DNA of 64,000 nucleotides from Bacteroides sp. (GCA_023665145.1 JAMPEM010000001.1:9450-73449); one strand, 5' to 3'. Shown: positions 53,670-63,387, numbered from the stretch's first letter. A program made the numbers and translations. Notes: generated from the letters alone by a model not told the origin.

Positions 53670-54079
53670 ACCTTGAATCGAAACTGAATCATCACAATAT
53701 ACGCCCTACGGCAGTCAGATTGCTTATTTTACGCCAAATTGAGCAGTCTGAATTTCCCATTTCAGCGCTTGACATTGAAACAGCACTTGAGACAGTAGAT
53801 CGTTCCACTATCACAAGAACACTCGCCCTCCTTTCCGAGGCCGATATTATTCACGCAATACATGACGGATCTTCCGCCGTAAAGTATGAATTATGCCCGG
53901 CTTTAGACGATCATTCCATCCACGACCATCATTTGCATTTTCATTGTCGAAGATGCGAAAAAACATTCTGCCTGCCCGGTGCTCCACTTCCACAAATAAA
54001 TCTTCCTGCAGGATATCAAGGAGAAAAGGCAGACTTCGTTGTCACCGGTCTTTGTCCCGGCTGTTCATCCAAACCTTGA
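53666..54079 (+). CDS. Fur-family transcriptional regulator
   Basis: A 137-residue metalloregulator. The N-terminal winged helix (about 5-80) has RPTAVRLLILRQIEQSEFPISALDIETAL and DRSTITRTLALLSEADII. The C-terminal dimer domain carries HSIHDHHLHFHCRRCEKTFC (metal site and one CxxC) and CPGC, the second structural zinc site. It overlaps the P-type ATPase gene by 4 bases (ATGA), so it most likely senses the pumped metal, as a Zur-like or peroxide/zinc sensor. Confidence 0.92.
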   Translation: MNLESKLNHHNIRPTAVRLLILRQIEQSEFPISALDIETALETVDRSTITRTLALLSEADIIHAIHDGSSAVKYELCPALDDHSIHDHHLHFHCRRCEKTFCLPGAPLPQINLPAGYQGEKADFVVTGLCPGCSSKP

Positions 54080-54149
54080 CACATCTCTAATCAGCGATAT
54101 TTTCAATATATTTATACTGTTTTATTCTCATTTATATCCAAATTTTCGC

Positions 54150-54157
54150 TAACTTTG
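54150..54157 (+). promoter_or_regulatory. -7 promoter box of the AddB-like nuclease gene
   Basis: TAACTTTG ends 4 bases before the ATG at 54162. No good TTG is visible at the expected distance, so strength is uncertain. Another predicted leaderless start. Confidence 0.5.
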
Positions 54158-54161
54158 CAAT

Positions 54162-57100
54162 ATGAAGCATTTCTTGCAAGTCATAGCGGAACAATACGCA
54201 TCCAGATACTATAACCTCTCAGAGTTCTCTTTTATCTTCCCCAACAAGCGAAGCGGTACTTTCTTTGAAAAATATCTTAAAGATACCTTTGGAAAGACCC
54301 CGCGGCTTTCACCGGAAATCACCACTGTAAGCGATTTTATCACCACTGTCGGAGGAGTGGATGTCGATAATCGTATTGATTTACTTTTTACTTTATATAA
54401 TATTTATATTAAAAAACTTAACCTTCCTAAAGAACAAACTCCGACTTTCGAGAAATTCTCTATATGGGGGGAAGTAGCTCTACGGGATTTCAGCGAAACC
54501 GATCTTTATGGTGTAGACGCAGGTCAATTGTTTCGTAACGTCAAGGAATATCGCAAAATTGCTTCCTCCTTTCTCACGGAAGAACAAGTGGAAGTGCTTC
54601 AGGAATACTTCGACATGGAGTATTTCCCGCCGGATCCTTCCAAATTTTGGATTAAACATTATAACGATGACCCGGCTTCTCGGTCTCAGGCAAAAAGAAA
54701 ATTCCGCACTCTTTGGGAAAGTCTTGGTGAACTTTATACACAGCTGACTGAAAATCTCTCAAAGAGAAGTCTTGCCACCACCGGAGGTGCATACCGAAAA
54801 GCAGTGGAGCAGGTTGAAGAACTTGGATATGATTCCTATCCCTCAAAAAAACTCATTTTTGTGGGATTTAACGTCCTCTCAAAAATGGAATTTCTCCTCT
54901 TCAAGATGCTCTCGAGAATTACCACCCAAACAGAATACGGCTCAGAACCATTTGCCGATTTCATTTGGGACGTAACAGGACCACTACTTAAGGAGGGTTC
55001 TGCCGGTGCCGGTTATGTGTCACGCAATTTAAAAATATTTCCAAAACCGGCATGGCTTCATCTCAATGAATGTGATTCTCACACCTTCCCGTCGGAAATA
55101 ACCCTTATATCTGCCCCGTCAAATACATTACAAGCCAAAATAGCGGGGGAAGTGGCATCCCGATGGCATAAAGAAAATACCACCGATTTTGAAGATGCTC
55201 GCGTGGCTCTTGTATTGCCTGACGAAAATCTTCTATTGCCACTTATTTACTCTCTGCCGGATGAAGTGGATAAAGTGAACCTTACTATGGGTGCTCCATT
55301 GAGGCTTACAGCTACCATGTCTTTTATTGATCGTATCAAGCGTCTGCAAATCCATCGCACCAAACTTGACGGTGAACCGGCTTTTTTTCATGAGGATTTA
55401 ATCCTTATCCTCTCTCACCCTTTCACTCAAGCATTGATCGGAATAAAGGGTGTGGCAGAAATCAGAAAATATGTCACTAACTACCGCAAATTCGCTTTGA
55501 TTCCATCGAAAGTCAAAAGCCTCTGCCGAAATCATAAAAATGCCGGATTGCTATTCAATCTTATCGATGAAAACGCTGCCCCCGACGATGTTATTCAATA
55601 CTTAGTCAGAATCTTGACTTCCCTTAAAAATATCATCTCCGAAGATAATCTGCAGTCACCTTTTGCCATTTGCGACATTGACAGAACTCACATTGACACA
55701 TACATCGATGCACTCCATCGTTTGAGCGACTCTATCCGCGAGCACAAAATTTCAGTAAGATATACCACTCTGCTTTCATTAGCCGACAGGCTCCTTTCCT
55801 CTGAAACGGTAAGCTTTGAAGGGAAACCATTGCAAGGACTACAAGTGATGGGACTGCTCGAAACCCGTTCTCTTGACTTCGACCGTATCATAATCCCTTC
55901 GATGAATGAGAAAATTATGCCTCGACGCATAAGGAGAAAATCTTTCATCCCGGAATCCATCAGACGCGGTTTTGGTATGCCATCTTCCGGCTACGAAGAA
56001 AGTATCTTTGCATACTATTTTTACAGACTTCTGGCTCGTGCCAAAAATGTCACGATGATCTATGATGCAAGGACCGGAGAAGGGAAAGGTGGAGACGTAT
56101 CAAGATATGTGCTTCAACTAAGACATCTTTTCCCGGAACTGAACATCAAACGCATTAACTACAATTTCGACCTCAAACAGGGTGTAACCAGTCCTCTTAT
56201 TATCAAAAAAGATGATACCTCAATCAAAATTCTAAAACAATTCACCGACCCACATTCAGACAAATCCCTATCTGCTACCACTATACAAAATTATAATGAA
56301 TGTCCCGTAAAATTCTTCTTCCGCAGTATAGCCGGAATTCCCGACACAGCGCCACCTAAGGAATTTATGGACGAAATTACGATTGGAAATGTTTTCCATT
56401 TCGTTATGGAGAGAATCTATAAATGTGACGATTCTGAATTTAAAGGTCAAATTCTTCCTACTCCGTTAATTGTCGATAAAGAGTATATCGAGAATTGGCT
56501 CAACGACGAAAACTCTATCACTAATCTTATCACCGAAGGCGTTAACATCAAATTTTTTAACCGCAAAACACCTGCGGAAATACACACCCCTCTTCGAGGA
56601 GAACCTTTAATGACGTCCACAAGGATTCTATCATGGATAAAAAAGGTGCTCCACAAGGATTTAGCTATAGCACCTTTTGAAATTCTCGGCACCGAATTCG
56701 GACAAATCGAACATTTCCCAATACCCTCAGAGGACAACCCCGAAAAAGACCGGCTTGTTAATATCAGATACTCAATCGACAGAATTGACCGCATATCTGA
56801 AAATGGCAGAAAAATAATTCGTATTGTCGACTATAAAACCGGAGCAGCTCATCTGAAAGCTGAAAATTTCGACAATATATTTCAAGCTGAATATAAATCA
56901 AAAAATATACTTCAACCACTCCTTTACGCTCATCTTCTCAATTTTCATATCTACGGACCTCAATCTTTCCTGAAAGAAAATCCAATCCGACCCGAATTAT
57001 ACGCAATGGTGAAAAACTCATCTCCATACGAAAATTTCAGCACCCCCAACATCAACATAACCGATCATGAAGATGAGTTAAGACAAACCATAATTGATGA

Positions 57101-57347
57101 AAGCACGGCAAACGGCCTGTCTTCGGACGACGGAGATGCCAAAGCCGATGAAATTATTGACCGGCTTAATCGTAAAGGTGTAAACGGGATGGGAAATGTA
57201 ACAACACACACCGATGTGGCCCCACTTTTTCTACCTCGTCTCTATAAAACCGTTAATGATATTCTTGACCCCGAGAAAGACTTCAAAGCTACCGATAATC
57301 GTGCCGCCTGCGAATTTTGCCCATACGCACAATTATGTCACAGATAA
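54162..57347 (+). CDS. AddB-like helicase-related protein with PD-(D/E)XK nuclease
   Basis: A 1061-residue protein for double-strand break processing. The N-terminal half is a UvrD-like fold without intact ATPase motifs (FIFPNKRSGTFFEKYL at the start replaces the P-loop), as in AddB. The C-terminal nuclease (about 690-1061) has IRYSIDRIDRI and IVDYKTGAAH, the D and DxK of the RecB-type site. Cysteines in ATTIQNYNECPVKFF and CEFCPYAQLC match the 4Fe-4S cluster that staples AddB nucleases. The partner AddA helicase gene is not in the window. Confidence 0.87.
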   Translation: MKHFLQVIAEQYASRYYNLSEFSFIFPNKRSGTFFEKYLKDTFGKTPRLSPEITTVSDFITTVGGVDVDNRIDLLFTLYNIYIKKLNLPKEQTPTFEKFSIWGEVALRDFSETDLYGVDAGQLFRNVKEYRKIASSFLTEEQVEVLQEYFDMEYFPPDPSKFWIKHYNDDPASRSQAKRKFRTLWESLGELYTQLTENLSKRSLATTGGAYRKAVEQVEELGYDSYPSKKLIFVGFNVLSKMEFLLFKMLSRITTQTEYGSEPFADFIWDVTGPLLKEGSAGAGYVSRNLKIFPKPAWLHLNECDSHTFPSEITLISAPSNTLQAKIAGEVASRWHKENTTDFEDARVALVLPDENLLLPLIYSLPDEVDKVNLTMGAPLRLTATMSFIDRIKRLQIHRTKLDGEPAFFHEDLILILSHPFTQALIGIKGVAEIRKYVTNYRKFALIPSKVKSLCRNHKNAGLLFNLIDENAAPDDVIQYLVRILTSLKNIISEDNLQSPFAICDIDRTHIDTYIDALHRLSDSIREHKISVRYTTLLSLADRLLSSETVSFEGKPLQGLQVMGLLETRSLDFDRIIIPSMNEKIMPRRIRRKSFIPESIRRGFGMPSSGYEESIFAYYFYRLLARAKNVTMIYDARTGEGKGGDVSRYVLQLRHLFPELNIKRINYNFDLKQGVTSPLIIKKDDTSIKILKQFTDPHSDKSLSATTIQNYNECPVKFFFRSIAGIPDTAPPKEFMDEITIGNVFHFVMERIYKCDDSEFKGQILPTPLIVDKEYIENWLNDENSITNLITEGVNIKFFNRKTPAEIHTPLRGEPLMTSTRILSWIKKVLHKDLAIAPFEILGTEFGQIEHFPIPSEDNPEKDRLVNIRYSIDRIDRISENGRKIIRIVDYKTGAAHLKAENFDNIFQAEYKSKNILQPLLYAHLLNFHIYGPQSFLKENPIRPELYAMVKNSSPYENFSTPNINITDHEDELRQTIIDESTANGLSSDDGDAKADEIIDRLNRKGVNGMGNVTTHTDVAPLFLPRLYKTVNDILDPEKDFKATDNRAACEFCPYAQLCHR

Positions 57348-57372
57348 CATCATTTACTATTCCCCCCGAAAA

Positions 57373-57618
57373 TTAGAGGTTGTTAAAAAATAAATGTTAA
57401 TGGATTTGGGCATAATTTTTGAGGAAATTTCTGTAAATGAGAAATGAGTGTAGATCTCTACACGATTTACGAATTTGCAGAAATTTACCAAAAAGAAGTC
57501 CAAAGAGATTGGCAATTAAAATCTATTGAGTGAATAAAATTATTAACCGGTTGAATAAAACCTATTTAACTATCTTATGAACGAATCATTTTAAGTTTTA
57601 TTATTAAACAACCTCTAA
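57373..57618. repeat. Full-length copy A (246 bp) of the TTAGAGG palindromic repeat family
   Basis: A 246-bp element bounded by perfect 12-bp inverted ends, TTAGAGGTTGTT and AACAACCTCTAA. It begins 25 bases after the AddB-like stop. An inner palindrome (AAATTTCTG ... GTGTAGATCTCTACAC ... CAGAAATTT, about 57426-57485) lies off-centre. The right-hand 160 bases hold TATGAACGAATCAT and the TTTTATTATT core seen in the short copies. No ORF and no transposase. It lies in the gap between the AddB-like and TPR genes and matches copy B in inverted orientation. Confidence 0.9.
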
Positions 57619-57670
57619 ACAATCTCTAAAAAACTGCACAGTATTTTTAACACAAATACAAAAAAAATTG

Positions 57671-57678
57671 TAAATTTG
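57671..57678 (+). promoter_or_regulatory. -7 promoter box of the TPR gene
   Basis: TAAATTTG ends 6 bases before the ATG at 57685. The region upstream is A-rich without a clear TTG. Another predicted leaderless start. Confidence 0.5.
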
Positions 57679-57684
57679 CAGACT

Positions 57685-59712
57685 ATGAACGGCAGGAACA
57701 TACTTAATACACTCCTTCTGGTTTTATTGACAGCTTTTCTGCACCCGGGTAGCATCTATGCTCAAGTAGATGCCGAACAAGTTATGAACATCGGCCGAAA
57801 TATCCTTTCGATGGACGACTATATGTTGGCCATACAATACTTTAATCAAGCAATAAAAGCTAAACCATATCTCTCCGACCCCTACTATTACAGAGCACTC
57901 GCCAAGCTCAATCTTGAAGATTATATCGGTGTGGAACAAGACTGTTCCATGGCTATCGAACGAAATAAATTCAAAACGGAAGCATACAAACTTCGCGGTT
58001 TCGCAAGACAATACCTTGGGAAAAACCAAGAAGCCCTTGATGATTACGCTGTAGGCATTTCCTATAACCCTAAAGATAAATTCTTCCTCTACTACAAGGC
58101 AGTAGCGCTGACCAATCTGAAAAAATATCAGGAAGCAGACTCCACTTTCAATAATCTCATCAGGATGTATCCGCGATTTGAAGACGCCTACACGGCAAGA
58201 GCTCGTTACAATGTGCTGCGAGGTGATACTTTAGCTGCCTTGGAAGATCTTGATAAATCGTTGGGAATTCAACGCAACCAACTAAACGCCTGGTTGATGC
58301 GAGCCGATATTCATGCGCAACGACACGAATGGGAGGATGCTCTCACGGCTCTTGACGAAGTCGTTAAAATTGATCCACAACTTCCGGATCTTTACCTAAA
58401 TCGAGCTTATATCAGATATAATGCCGATGACTATTTCGGTGCAATGAGCGATTATAACTACGTCATCGACATTCAACCCCAAAACGCAGCAGCAATCTTC
58501 AATAGAGGGTTGTTGCGATATGAAGTACGCGACCTTAACAGAGCAACTCAAGATTTCACAAAGGTGCTTGAACTTGAACCCGACAATTTCCATGCCAAAT
58601 ACAATCGAGCTCTTATCTTGCTCGAAACTGCCAAATATCGACCGGCACTTCAGGATTTCTATGCAATTGCAGCCAAATATCCAAGATTTTACCAGGCTTA
58701 TTATGCTATAGCACAATGCCTTGACCATCTCGGTGATAGGCAAGCTGCAATCAGAGCCGTATATAAAGCCGATGAAATCGTCCGCAATTATGTACGCAAC
58801 CCTAAACGAAACCCACTCGACCGTCCGACAATCCAAGCCGGTGTATCTAACTCCAAAGGTGAGGAAAAATCAGATGATGATTCCGAAATTGAAATAATGG
58901 AAAGATTTAATCGTCTTGTTACTGTCAACAATACAGATAAGACAAATCTTAGCTACAATGAAAAATTCCGTGGGAAAGTGCAAGACCTATCCCTTCGCAT
59001 TGAGCCCGAACCGGCCTATGGTATTTCATTCCTGCCCCAACCTGACAAATTTACATCCATTCCATCATATTCAAGAGCCCTTGACCAATTCAACAACCTC
59101 AATCTCCTGCCACAACTTTATATCTCCAATCAACCATCCATTCCGGCAGATTCCCTTGCTATCAGTGATGCATTCAACCGTATTGAAGCATACTCACGCC
59201 AGATTGATCTTAAATCAAAAAGAGCTTCCGATTTCCTCGGCAGGGGCATCCTTTACTCAATGCTCAAAAATTACGAAGCAGCAAAAAATGACTTTACCAC
59301 AGCTATAGAGCTCGACCCCGAATTTTCCTCAGCTCTTTTTGCCCGAGCCTATAACACTATCATATCTTATTCAAAAAGAGGAGCTAATGAGGACGACAAC
59401 CTTCATCTACCGGAAATCAGTCCGTACGCATCTGCCATCACCGATCTTGACAACGTCCTCAAATTATACCCTGATATGGAATACGCTTGGTATAACAAAG
59501 GAGTAATATACCTCCTTCTCAACGATTTCACATCAGCTTTACAATCCTTCTCAGAAGCAATCCAACTTAACGAATACCTTGGCGAAGCATATTATAACCG
59601 AGGATTCTGCTATTTGAAAATGGGAAACAAACGTGCAGCAGAATCTGATTTACGTAGAGCAGGCGAACTTGGCGTTCTCCCGGCCTATAACGTGCTAAAA
59701 AGAATGAATTAA
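57685..59712 (+). CDS. Exported tetratricopeptide repeat protein
   Basis: A 675-residue protein. A signal peptide (MNGRNILNTLLLVLLTAFLHPGSIYAQ) is followed by about nine TPRs from residue 32 to 370 (LDDYMLAIQYFNQAIKAKPYLSDPYYYRALAKLNLEDYIG-type units), a low-complexity charged linker (about 375-420), and further TPRs at the C-terminus (about 500-675: AKNDFTTAIELDPEFSSALFARAY; ALQSFSEAIQLNEYLGEAYYNRGFCYLKMGNKRAAESDL). A periplasmic or surface scaffold; its partners are unknown. I chose the ATG at 57685 over a TTG nine bases upstream. Confidence 0.85.
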   Translation: MNGRNILNTLLLVLLTAFLHPGSIYAQVDAEQVMNIGRNILSMDDYMLAIQYFNQAIKAKPYLSDPYYYRALAKLNLEDYIGVEQDCSMAIERNKFKTEAYKLRGFARQYLGKNQEALDDYAVGISYNPKDKFFLYYKAVALTNLKKYQEADSTFNNLIRMYPRFEDAYTARARYNVLRGDTLAALEDLDKSLGIQRNQLNAWLMRADIHAQRHEWEDALTALDEVVKIDPQLPDLYLNRAYIRYNADDYFGAMSDYNYVIDIQPQNAAAIFNRGLLRYEVRDLNRATQDFTKVLELEPDNFHAKYNRALILLETAKYRPALQDFYAIAAKYPRFYQAYYAIAQCLDHLGDRQAAIRAVYKADEIVRNYVRNPKRNPLDRPTIQAGVSNSKGEEKSDDDSEIEIMERFNRLVTVNNTDKTNLSYNEKFRGKVQDLSLRIEPEPAYGISFLPQPDKFTSIPSYSRALDQFNNLNLLPQLYISNQPSIPADSLAISDAFNRIEAYSRQIDLKSKRASDFLGRGILYSMLKNYEAAKNDFTTAIELDPEFSSALFARAYNTIISYSKRGANEDDNLHLPEISPYASAITDLDNVLKLYPDMEYAWYNKGVIYLLLNDFTSALQSFSEAIQLNEYLGEAYYNRGFCYLKMGNKRAAESDLRRAGELGVLPAYNVLKRMN

Positions 59713-59766
59713 TAATCTTTTTGAGCAAATAGCCCGTTTTTTTATCATATTTCCAAAAATTTTTTG

Positions 59767-59845
59767 TATCTTTGCACGTTATTTATAGACAAGGGATAAT
59801 ACTATCCCCGCATATATTGTGTAAAGAATTGAATTTTAACAAAGT
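59767..59845 (+). promoter_or_regulatory. -7 box and leader of the thrS-infC-rpmI-rplT cluster
   Basis: TATCTTTG at 59767-59774 is the best promoter box before thrS. The leader of about 66 bases carries a small hairpin (GGGATA...TATCCC, 59793-59808). No T-box specifier or antiterminator sequence is seen. Confidence 0.55.
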
Positions 59846-61786
59846 ATGATCAATATAACATTTCCCGACGGCAATTCTCGTCAATACGAAGCCGGAATTA
59901 CACCATTGCAGATTGCAGAGAGTATAAGCCCGCGATTTGCAAAAGATGTGCTTGCCGCAAAAGTCAACGGCTCGGAATGGGACATCTCTCGTCCCATCAA
60001 AGAAGACGCTGCCATTGAGCTTTTCAAATGGGAAGACGCTGAAGGGAAACACGCTTTTTGGCATTCATCAGCCCACCTTCTCGCTGAAGCTCTTCAAGAG
60101 CTTTACCCCGGTGTCAAATTCGGTATCGGCCCTGCCATCGACAACGGTTTTTATTATGACATAGACCCTGGAGAACACAAAATCACCGATGCCGATTTTG
60201 CCAAGATTGAGAAGAAGATGATGGAACTCGTCTCCCGCAAAGAGGACATCGTAAGAGCTGACATCTCCAAAGAGGACGCACTTAAAGCATTCGGTGAAAG
60301 AGGTGAAACATATAAATGTGAGCTTATCAGCGAGCTTGAAGACGGACACATCACCACTTACACACAGGGCGCATTTACCGATCTCTGCCGCGGCCCTCAC
60401 TTACCAAACACCGCTTCAATAAAGGCTGTCAAAATCCTTTCACTTGCCGGTGCTTACTGGCGTGGTGACGAAAAACGCGACCAGCTTGTCAGAGTCTATG
60501 GTATCAGCTTCCCCAAAAAGAAGATGCTCGACGAATATCTTATAATGCTTGAAGAAGCAAAGAAACGCGATCACCGCAAATTAGGTAAAGAAATGGAACT
60601 ATTTGCTTTCTCACATACCGTCGGTGCCGGTCTCCCTCTTTGGCTTCCCAAAGGGGCAGCACTTCGCGACAGACTTGAGCAATTTCTTCGCAAGATACAG
60701 AAAAAATACGGATATCTGCAAGTCATCACACCACATATCGGCAACAAGATGCTATATGTAACCTCCGGTCACTGGGCTAAATATGGAAAAGACTCTTTCC
60801 AGCCCATCAAAACACCGCAGGAGGATGAAGAGTATATGCTCAAACCGATGAACTGTCCGCACCACTGCGAGATATATAAGGCATTCCCACGCAGCTACCG
60901 CGATCTTCCTTTACGTTTGGCAGAATTCGGCACAGTATATCGTTACGAACAGAGTGGCGAACTTCACGGTCTGACTCGTGTACGCGGATTTACGCAAGAT
61001 GATGCTCATATCTTCTGTGCACCGGAACAAATCAAGGACGAATTCCTAAAAGTAATGGATATCATCCTTTACATCTTCCGTGCTCTGAATTTTGACAATT
61101 TTGAAGCTCAGATTTCACTTCGAGATCCCAAAAACAAAGAGAAATATATAGGCTCAGACGAGAACTGGCATATGGCACAGCAAGCCATCATAGAGGCATG
61201 CGCAGAAAAAGGGCTTAAGGCGACTCAAGTGGAAGGTGAAGCAGCCTTCTATGGTCCGAAGCTTGATTTTATGGTCAAAGATGCAATCGGACGTAAATGG
61301 CAGCTTGGCACCATCCAGGTGGATTACAACCTGCCGGAACGTTTCCTGCTCGAATATACCGGTTCCGACAACCAGAAGCACCGGCCGGTGATGATACACC
61401 GTGCGCCTTTCGGTTCTATGGAGAGATTTGTTGCAGTGCTACTTGAACATACGGCCGGAAAACTTCCATTATGGCTCATACCCGAACAGGCTGTTATTCT
61501 TCCCATCAGTGAAAAATTCAATGACTACGCATACGAAGTGGTAAAACAGCTTGACAAGGTTAATGTACGAGCTATTGTAGACGATCGCAACGAAAAAATC
61601 GGTAAGAAGATACGTGACAACGAGCTCAAGAAAGTCCCCTACCTTCTCATAGTTGGAGAACGTGAGGCTGAAAACGGAGAAGTATCCGTCAGAAAGCAAG
61701 GTGAAGGAGACCGTGGCACAATGGAGGTGGCAGATTTTGCTGCTTACATTAATGAAGAGGTGGCAAAAATGACACCGGAGGATTAA
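59846..61786 (+). CDS. thrS: Threonyl-tRNA synthetase
   Basis: A 646-residue class II synthetase with the full domain order: TGS ([25 protein letters not shown], 1-65), the SAD editing domain ([35 protein letters not shown]), the catalytic core with zinc ligands in [34 protein letters not shown] and [13 protein letters not shown], and the anticodon-binding C-terminus. It is the first gene of the conserved thrS-infC-rpmI-rplT order. Confidence 0.97.
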   Translation: MINITFPDGNSRQYEAGITPLQIAESISPRFAKDVLAAKVNGSEWDISRPIKEDAAIELFKWEDAEGKHAFWHSSAHLLAEALQELYPGVKFGIGPAIDNGFYYDIDPGEHKITDADFAKIEKKMMELVSRKEDIVRADISKEDALKAFGERGETYKCELISELEDGHITTYTQGAFTDLCRGPHLPNTASIKAVKILSLAGAYWRGDEKRDQLVRVYGISFPKKKMLDEYLIMLEEAKKRDHRKLGKEMELFAFSHTVGAGLPLWLPKGAALRDRLEQFLRKIQKKYGYLQVITPHIGNKMLYVTSGHWAKYGKDSFQPIKTPQEDEEYMLKPMNCPHHCEIYKAFPRSYRDLPLRLAEFGTVYRYEQSGELHGLTRVRGFTQDDAHIFCAPEQIKDEFLKVMDIILYIFRALNFDNFEAQISLRDPKNKEKYIGSDENWHMAQQAIIEACAEKGLKATQVEGEAAFYGPKLDFMVKDAIGRKWQLGTIQVDYNLPERFLLEYTGSDNQKHRPVMIHRAPFGSMERFVAVLLEHTAGKLPLWLIPEQAVILPISEKFNDYAYEVVKQLDKVNVRAIVDDRNEKIGKKIRDNELKKVPYLLIVGEREAENGEVSVRKQGEGDRGTMEVADFAAYINEEVAKMTPED

Positions 61787-61861
61787 AAAACAAAGTAAAA
61801 ATACCCTGCAGCGGGGATAAAACTTCCCTCTACTATTGAGGATTAAAAAAACAAACTACAG

Positions 61862-61907
61862 TCGACCCGAAGGCTTATTCCGAATAAAGGAGAGAGCCGG
61901 AGGTCGA
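61862..61907 (+). promoter_or_regulatory. Structured RNA leader of infC
   Basis: Nested pairing just before infC: TCGACC (61862-61867) with GGTCGA (61902-61907), inside it GGCT with AGCC, and at the tip TTATT-CCG-AATAA. The loop holds AAGGAGAGAG. It ends 16 bases before the ATG. By position it may be a ribosomal protein L20 or IF-3 autoregulatory site; that role is inference. Confidence 0.5.
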
Positions 61908-61923
61908 GGCGAAAAAAAATTTA

Positions 61924-62616
61924 ATGGAGAAAAAACCGAATTTCAGTGGTCCGCGCAAACCATTCGGATCGCGTCCCAAACCGGGACAGAAAGGCCGCAG
62001 AGGCGATAGAGTCGACAAAGACCCATATTTGACAAACGAACAAATTCGTGCCAAAGAGGTACGTCTTGTGGGCGATAATGTAGAACAGGGGATTTATCCT
62101 ATAGATAAAGCCCGTCGTATCGCTGAAAAAATGGAGCTTGACCTGATTGAGATTTCTCCAAATGCCGAGCCTCCCGTATGCCGTATTCTTGACTATCAGA
62201 AATTCCTGTATCAACAGAAGAAACGACAGAAGGAACAGAAGGCAAAGGCAGCCAAAGTAGTAGTGAAAGAGATTAGATTCGGACCGCAAACGGATGACCA
62301 CGACTACAATTTCAAGCTTAAACACGCTGTGGGATTTCTCAAGGAGGGTTCGAAGGTTAAGGCATATGTATTTTTCCGTGGAAGATCTATCCTCTTCAAG
62401 GAGCAAGGAGAAGTGCTGCTTCTGAGATTTGCCAATGATTTGGAGGAGTATGGAAAAGTTGAGATGATGCCCGTGCTTGAAGGGAAACGAATGAGCATTA
62501 TGCTTGCACCGTTAAAAGCTGCACCAAAGAAAGCACCTAAAGAGCAAAAGGAAGTAAAGGAACAGTCGAAACCGACATCAGCTGAGAGTGGTGTAGATGC
62601 CATAGAAACAGAATAA
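61924..62616 (+). CDS. infC: Translation initiation factor IF-3
   Basis: A 230-residue initiation factor with a basic N-terminal extension ([18 protein letters not shown]). The N-domain is [60 protein letters not shown], the linker is Lys-rich, and the C-domain has [42 protein letters not shown] Lys-rich C-terminal tail of about 50 residues is longer than in E. coli. The start is an ordinary ATG, not the rare AUU used for autoregulation in E. coli, so any feedback must use another mechanism, such as the leader hairpin. Confidence 0.96.
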   Translation: MEKKPNFSGPRKPFGSRPKPGQKGRRGDRVDKDPYLTNEQIRAKEVRLVGDNVEQGIYPIDKARRIAEKMELDLIEISPNAEPPVCRILDYQKFLYQQKKRQKEQKAKAAKVVVKEIRFGPQTDDHDYNFKLKHAVGFLKEGSKVKAYVFFRGRSILFKEQGEVLLLRFANDLEEYGKVEMMPVLEGKRMSIMLAPLKAAPKKAPKEQKEVKEQSKPTSAESGVDAIETE

Positions 62617-62683
62617 CCATACAGGACTAAACATATACTCTGCTGCTAAGGAGAGTGACACAGAGAAATAAGTAGAGACCGTA

Positions 62684-62696
62684 GGCACCAAGTGCC
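62684..62696 (+). promoter_or_regulatory. Hairpin in the rpmI leader
   Basis: GGCAC-CAA-GTGCC stem-loop inside the 113-base infC-rpmI spacer. That spacer also carries TAAGGAGAG, echoing AAAGGAGAG in the infC leader. A candidate L20-binding control element; unproven. Confidence 0.4.
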
Positions 62697-62729
62697 GAGG
62701 TGAATTTTAAACAACTAAATTTTCAAAAA

Positions 62730-62927
62730 ATGCCTAAGGTAAAAACCAATGCCGCAGCAAAAAAACGCTTCGCGTTGACCGGCACAGGGAAAGTGAAAAG
62801 AAAACACGCTTATCACAGCCACATTCTGACTAAGAAGTCAAAAAAGCGTAAAAGAAATCTTGACCACACCGGATTGGTGGCAGATGCCAACATGAAGTCA
62901 GTCAAAGAGCTTCTTAACCTTCGTTAA
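62730..62927 (+). CDS. rpmI: 50S ribosomal protein L35
   Basis: A 65-residue L35: [46 protein letters not shown] chose the ATG at 62730, which gives the universal MPK(V/M)KT start; a frame from 62700 would add ten residues found in no L35. It lies between infC and rplT as in most bacteria. Confidence 0.97.
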   Translation: MPKVKTNAAAKKRFALTGTGKVKRKHAYHSHILTKKSKKRKRNLDHTGLVADANMKSVKELLNLR

Positions 62928-63029
62928 GCTTTTCCATCATCTCCTCATTTACCAACTTTTTTATTAACCGAATGTACAGCACCGAAAGCGTCGAAATGGC
63001 CGCTGTCATTCAAAAAATGAAGTAAAAAA

Positions 63030-63380
63030 ATGCCAAGATCAGTCAACCACGTTGCCTCGAGAGCAAAAAGAAAGAAAATTCTTAAACTGACCCGCGGTTA
63101 TTATGGTAGCCGCCGCAATGTATGGACCGTAGCCAAGAATACTTGGGAAAAAGGTCTAACCTACGCATACCGTGACCGCAAACAGAAAAAGCGCAATTTC
63201 CGCGCCCTTTGGATTCAGCGTATCAACGCTGCAGCCCGTCTTGAGGATCTTTCATACAGCAAGCTGATGGGTCTTATCCACAAAGCGGGAATCGAGATTA
63301 ACCGTAAGGTGCTCGCTGACCTCGCTCTCAACAATCCTGCAGCTTTCAAAGCTATTGTAGACAAAGTGAAGAATGCGTAA
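63030..63380 (+). CDS. rplT: 50S ribosomal protein L20
   Basis: A 116-residue L20 starting [30 protein letters not shown], with the RNA-binding C-domain ([39 protein letters not shown]). L20 is essential for 50S assembly and represses its own operon in many bacteria. The stop is followed by several RNA hairpins. Confidence 0.97.
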   Translation: MPRSVNHVASRAKRKKILKLTRGYYGSRRNVWTVAKNTWEKGLTYAYRDRKQKKRNFRALWIQRINAAARLEDLSYSKLMGLIHKAGIEINRKVLADLALNNPAAFKAIVDKVKNA

Positions 63381-63387
63381 GTGATTC

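Noticed and set aside
59713..59845. T-box riboswitch upstream of thrS
   Set aside because: The leader is only about 66 bases from the likely start site, and no T-box consensus or specifier stem is visible.
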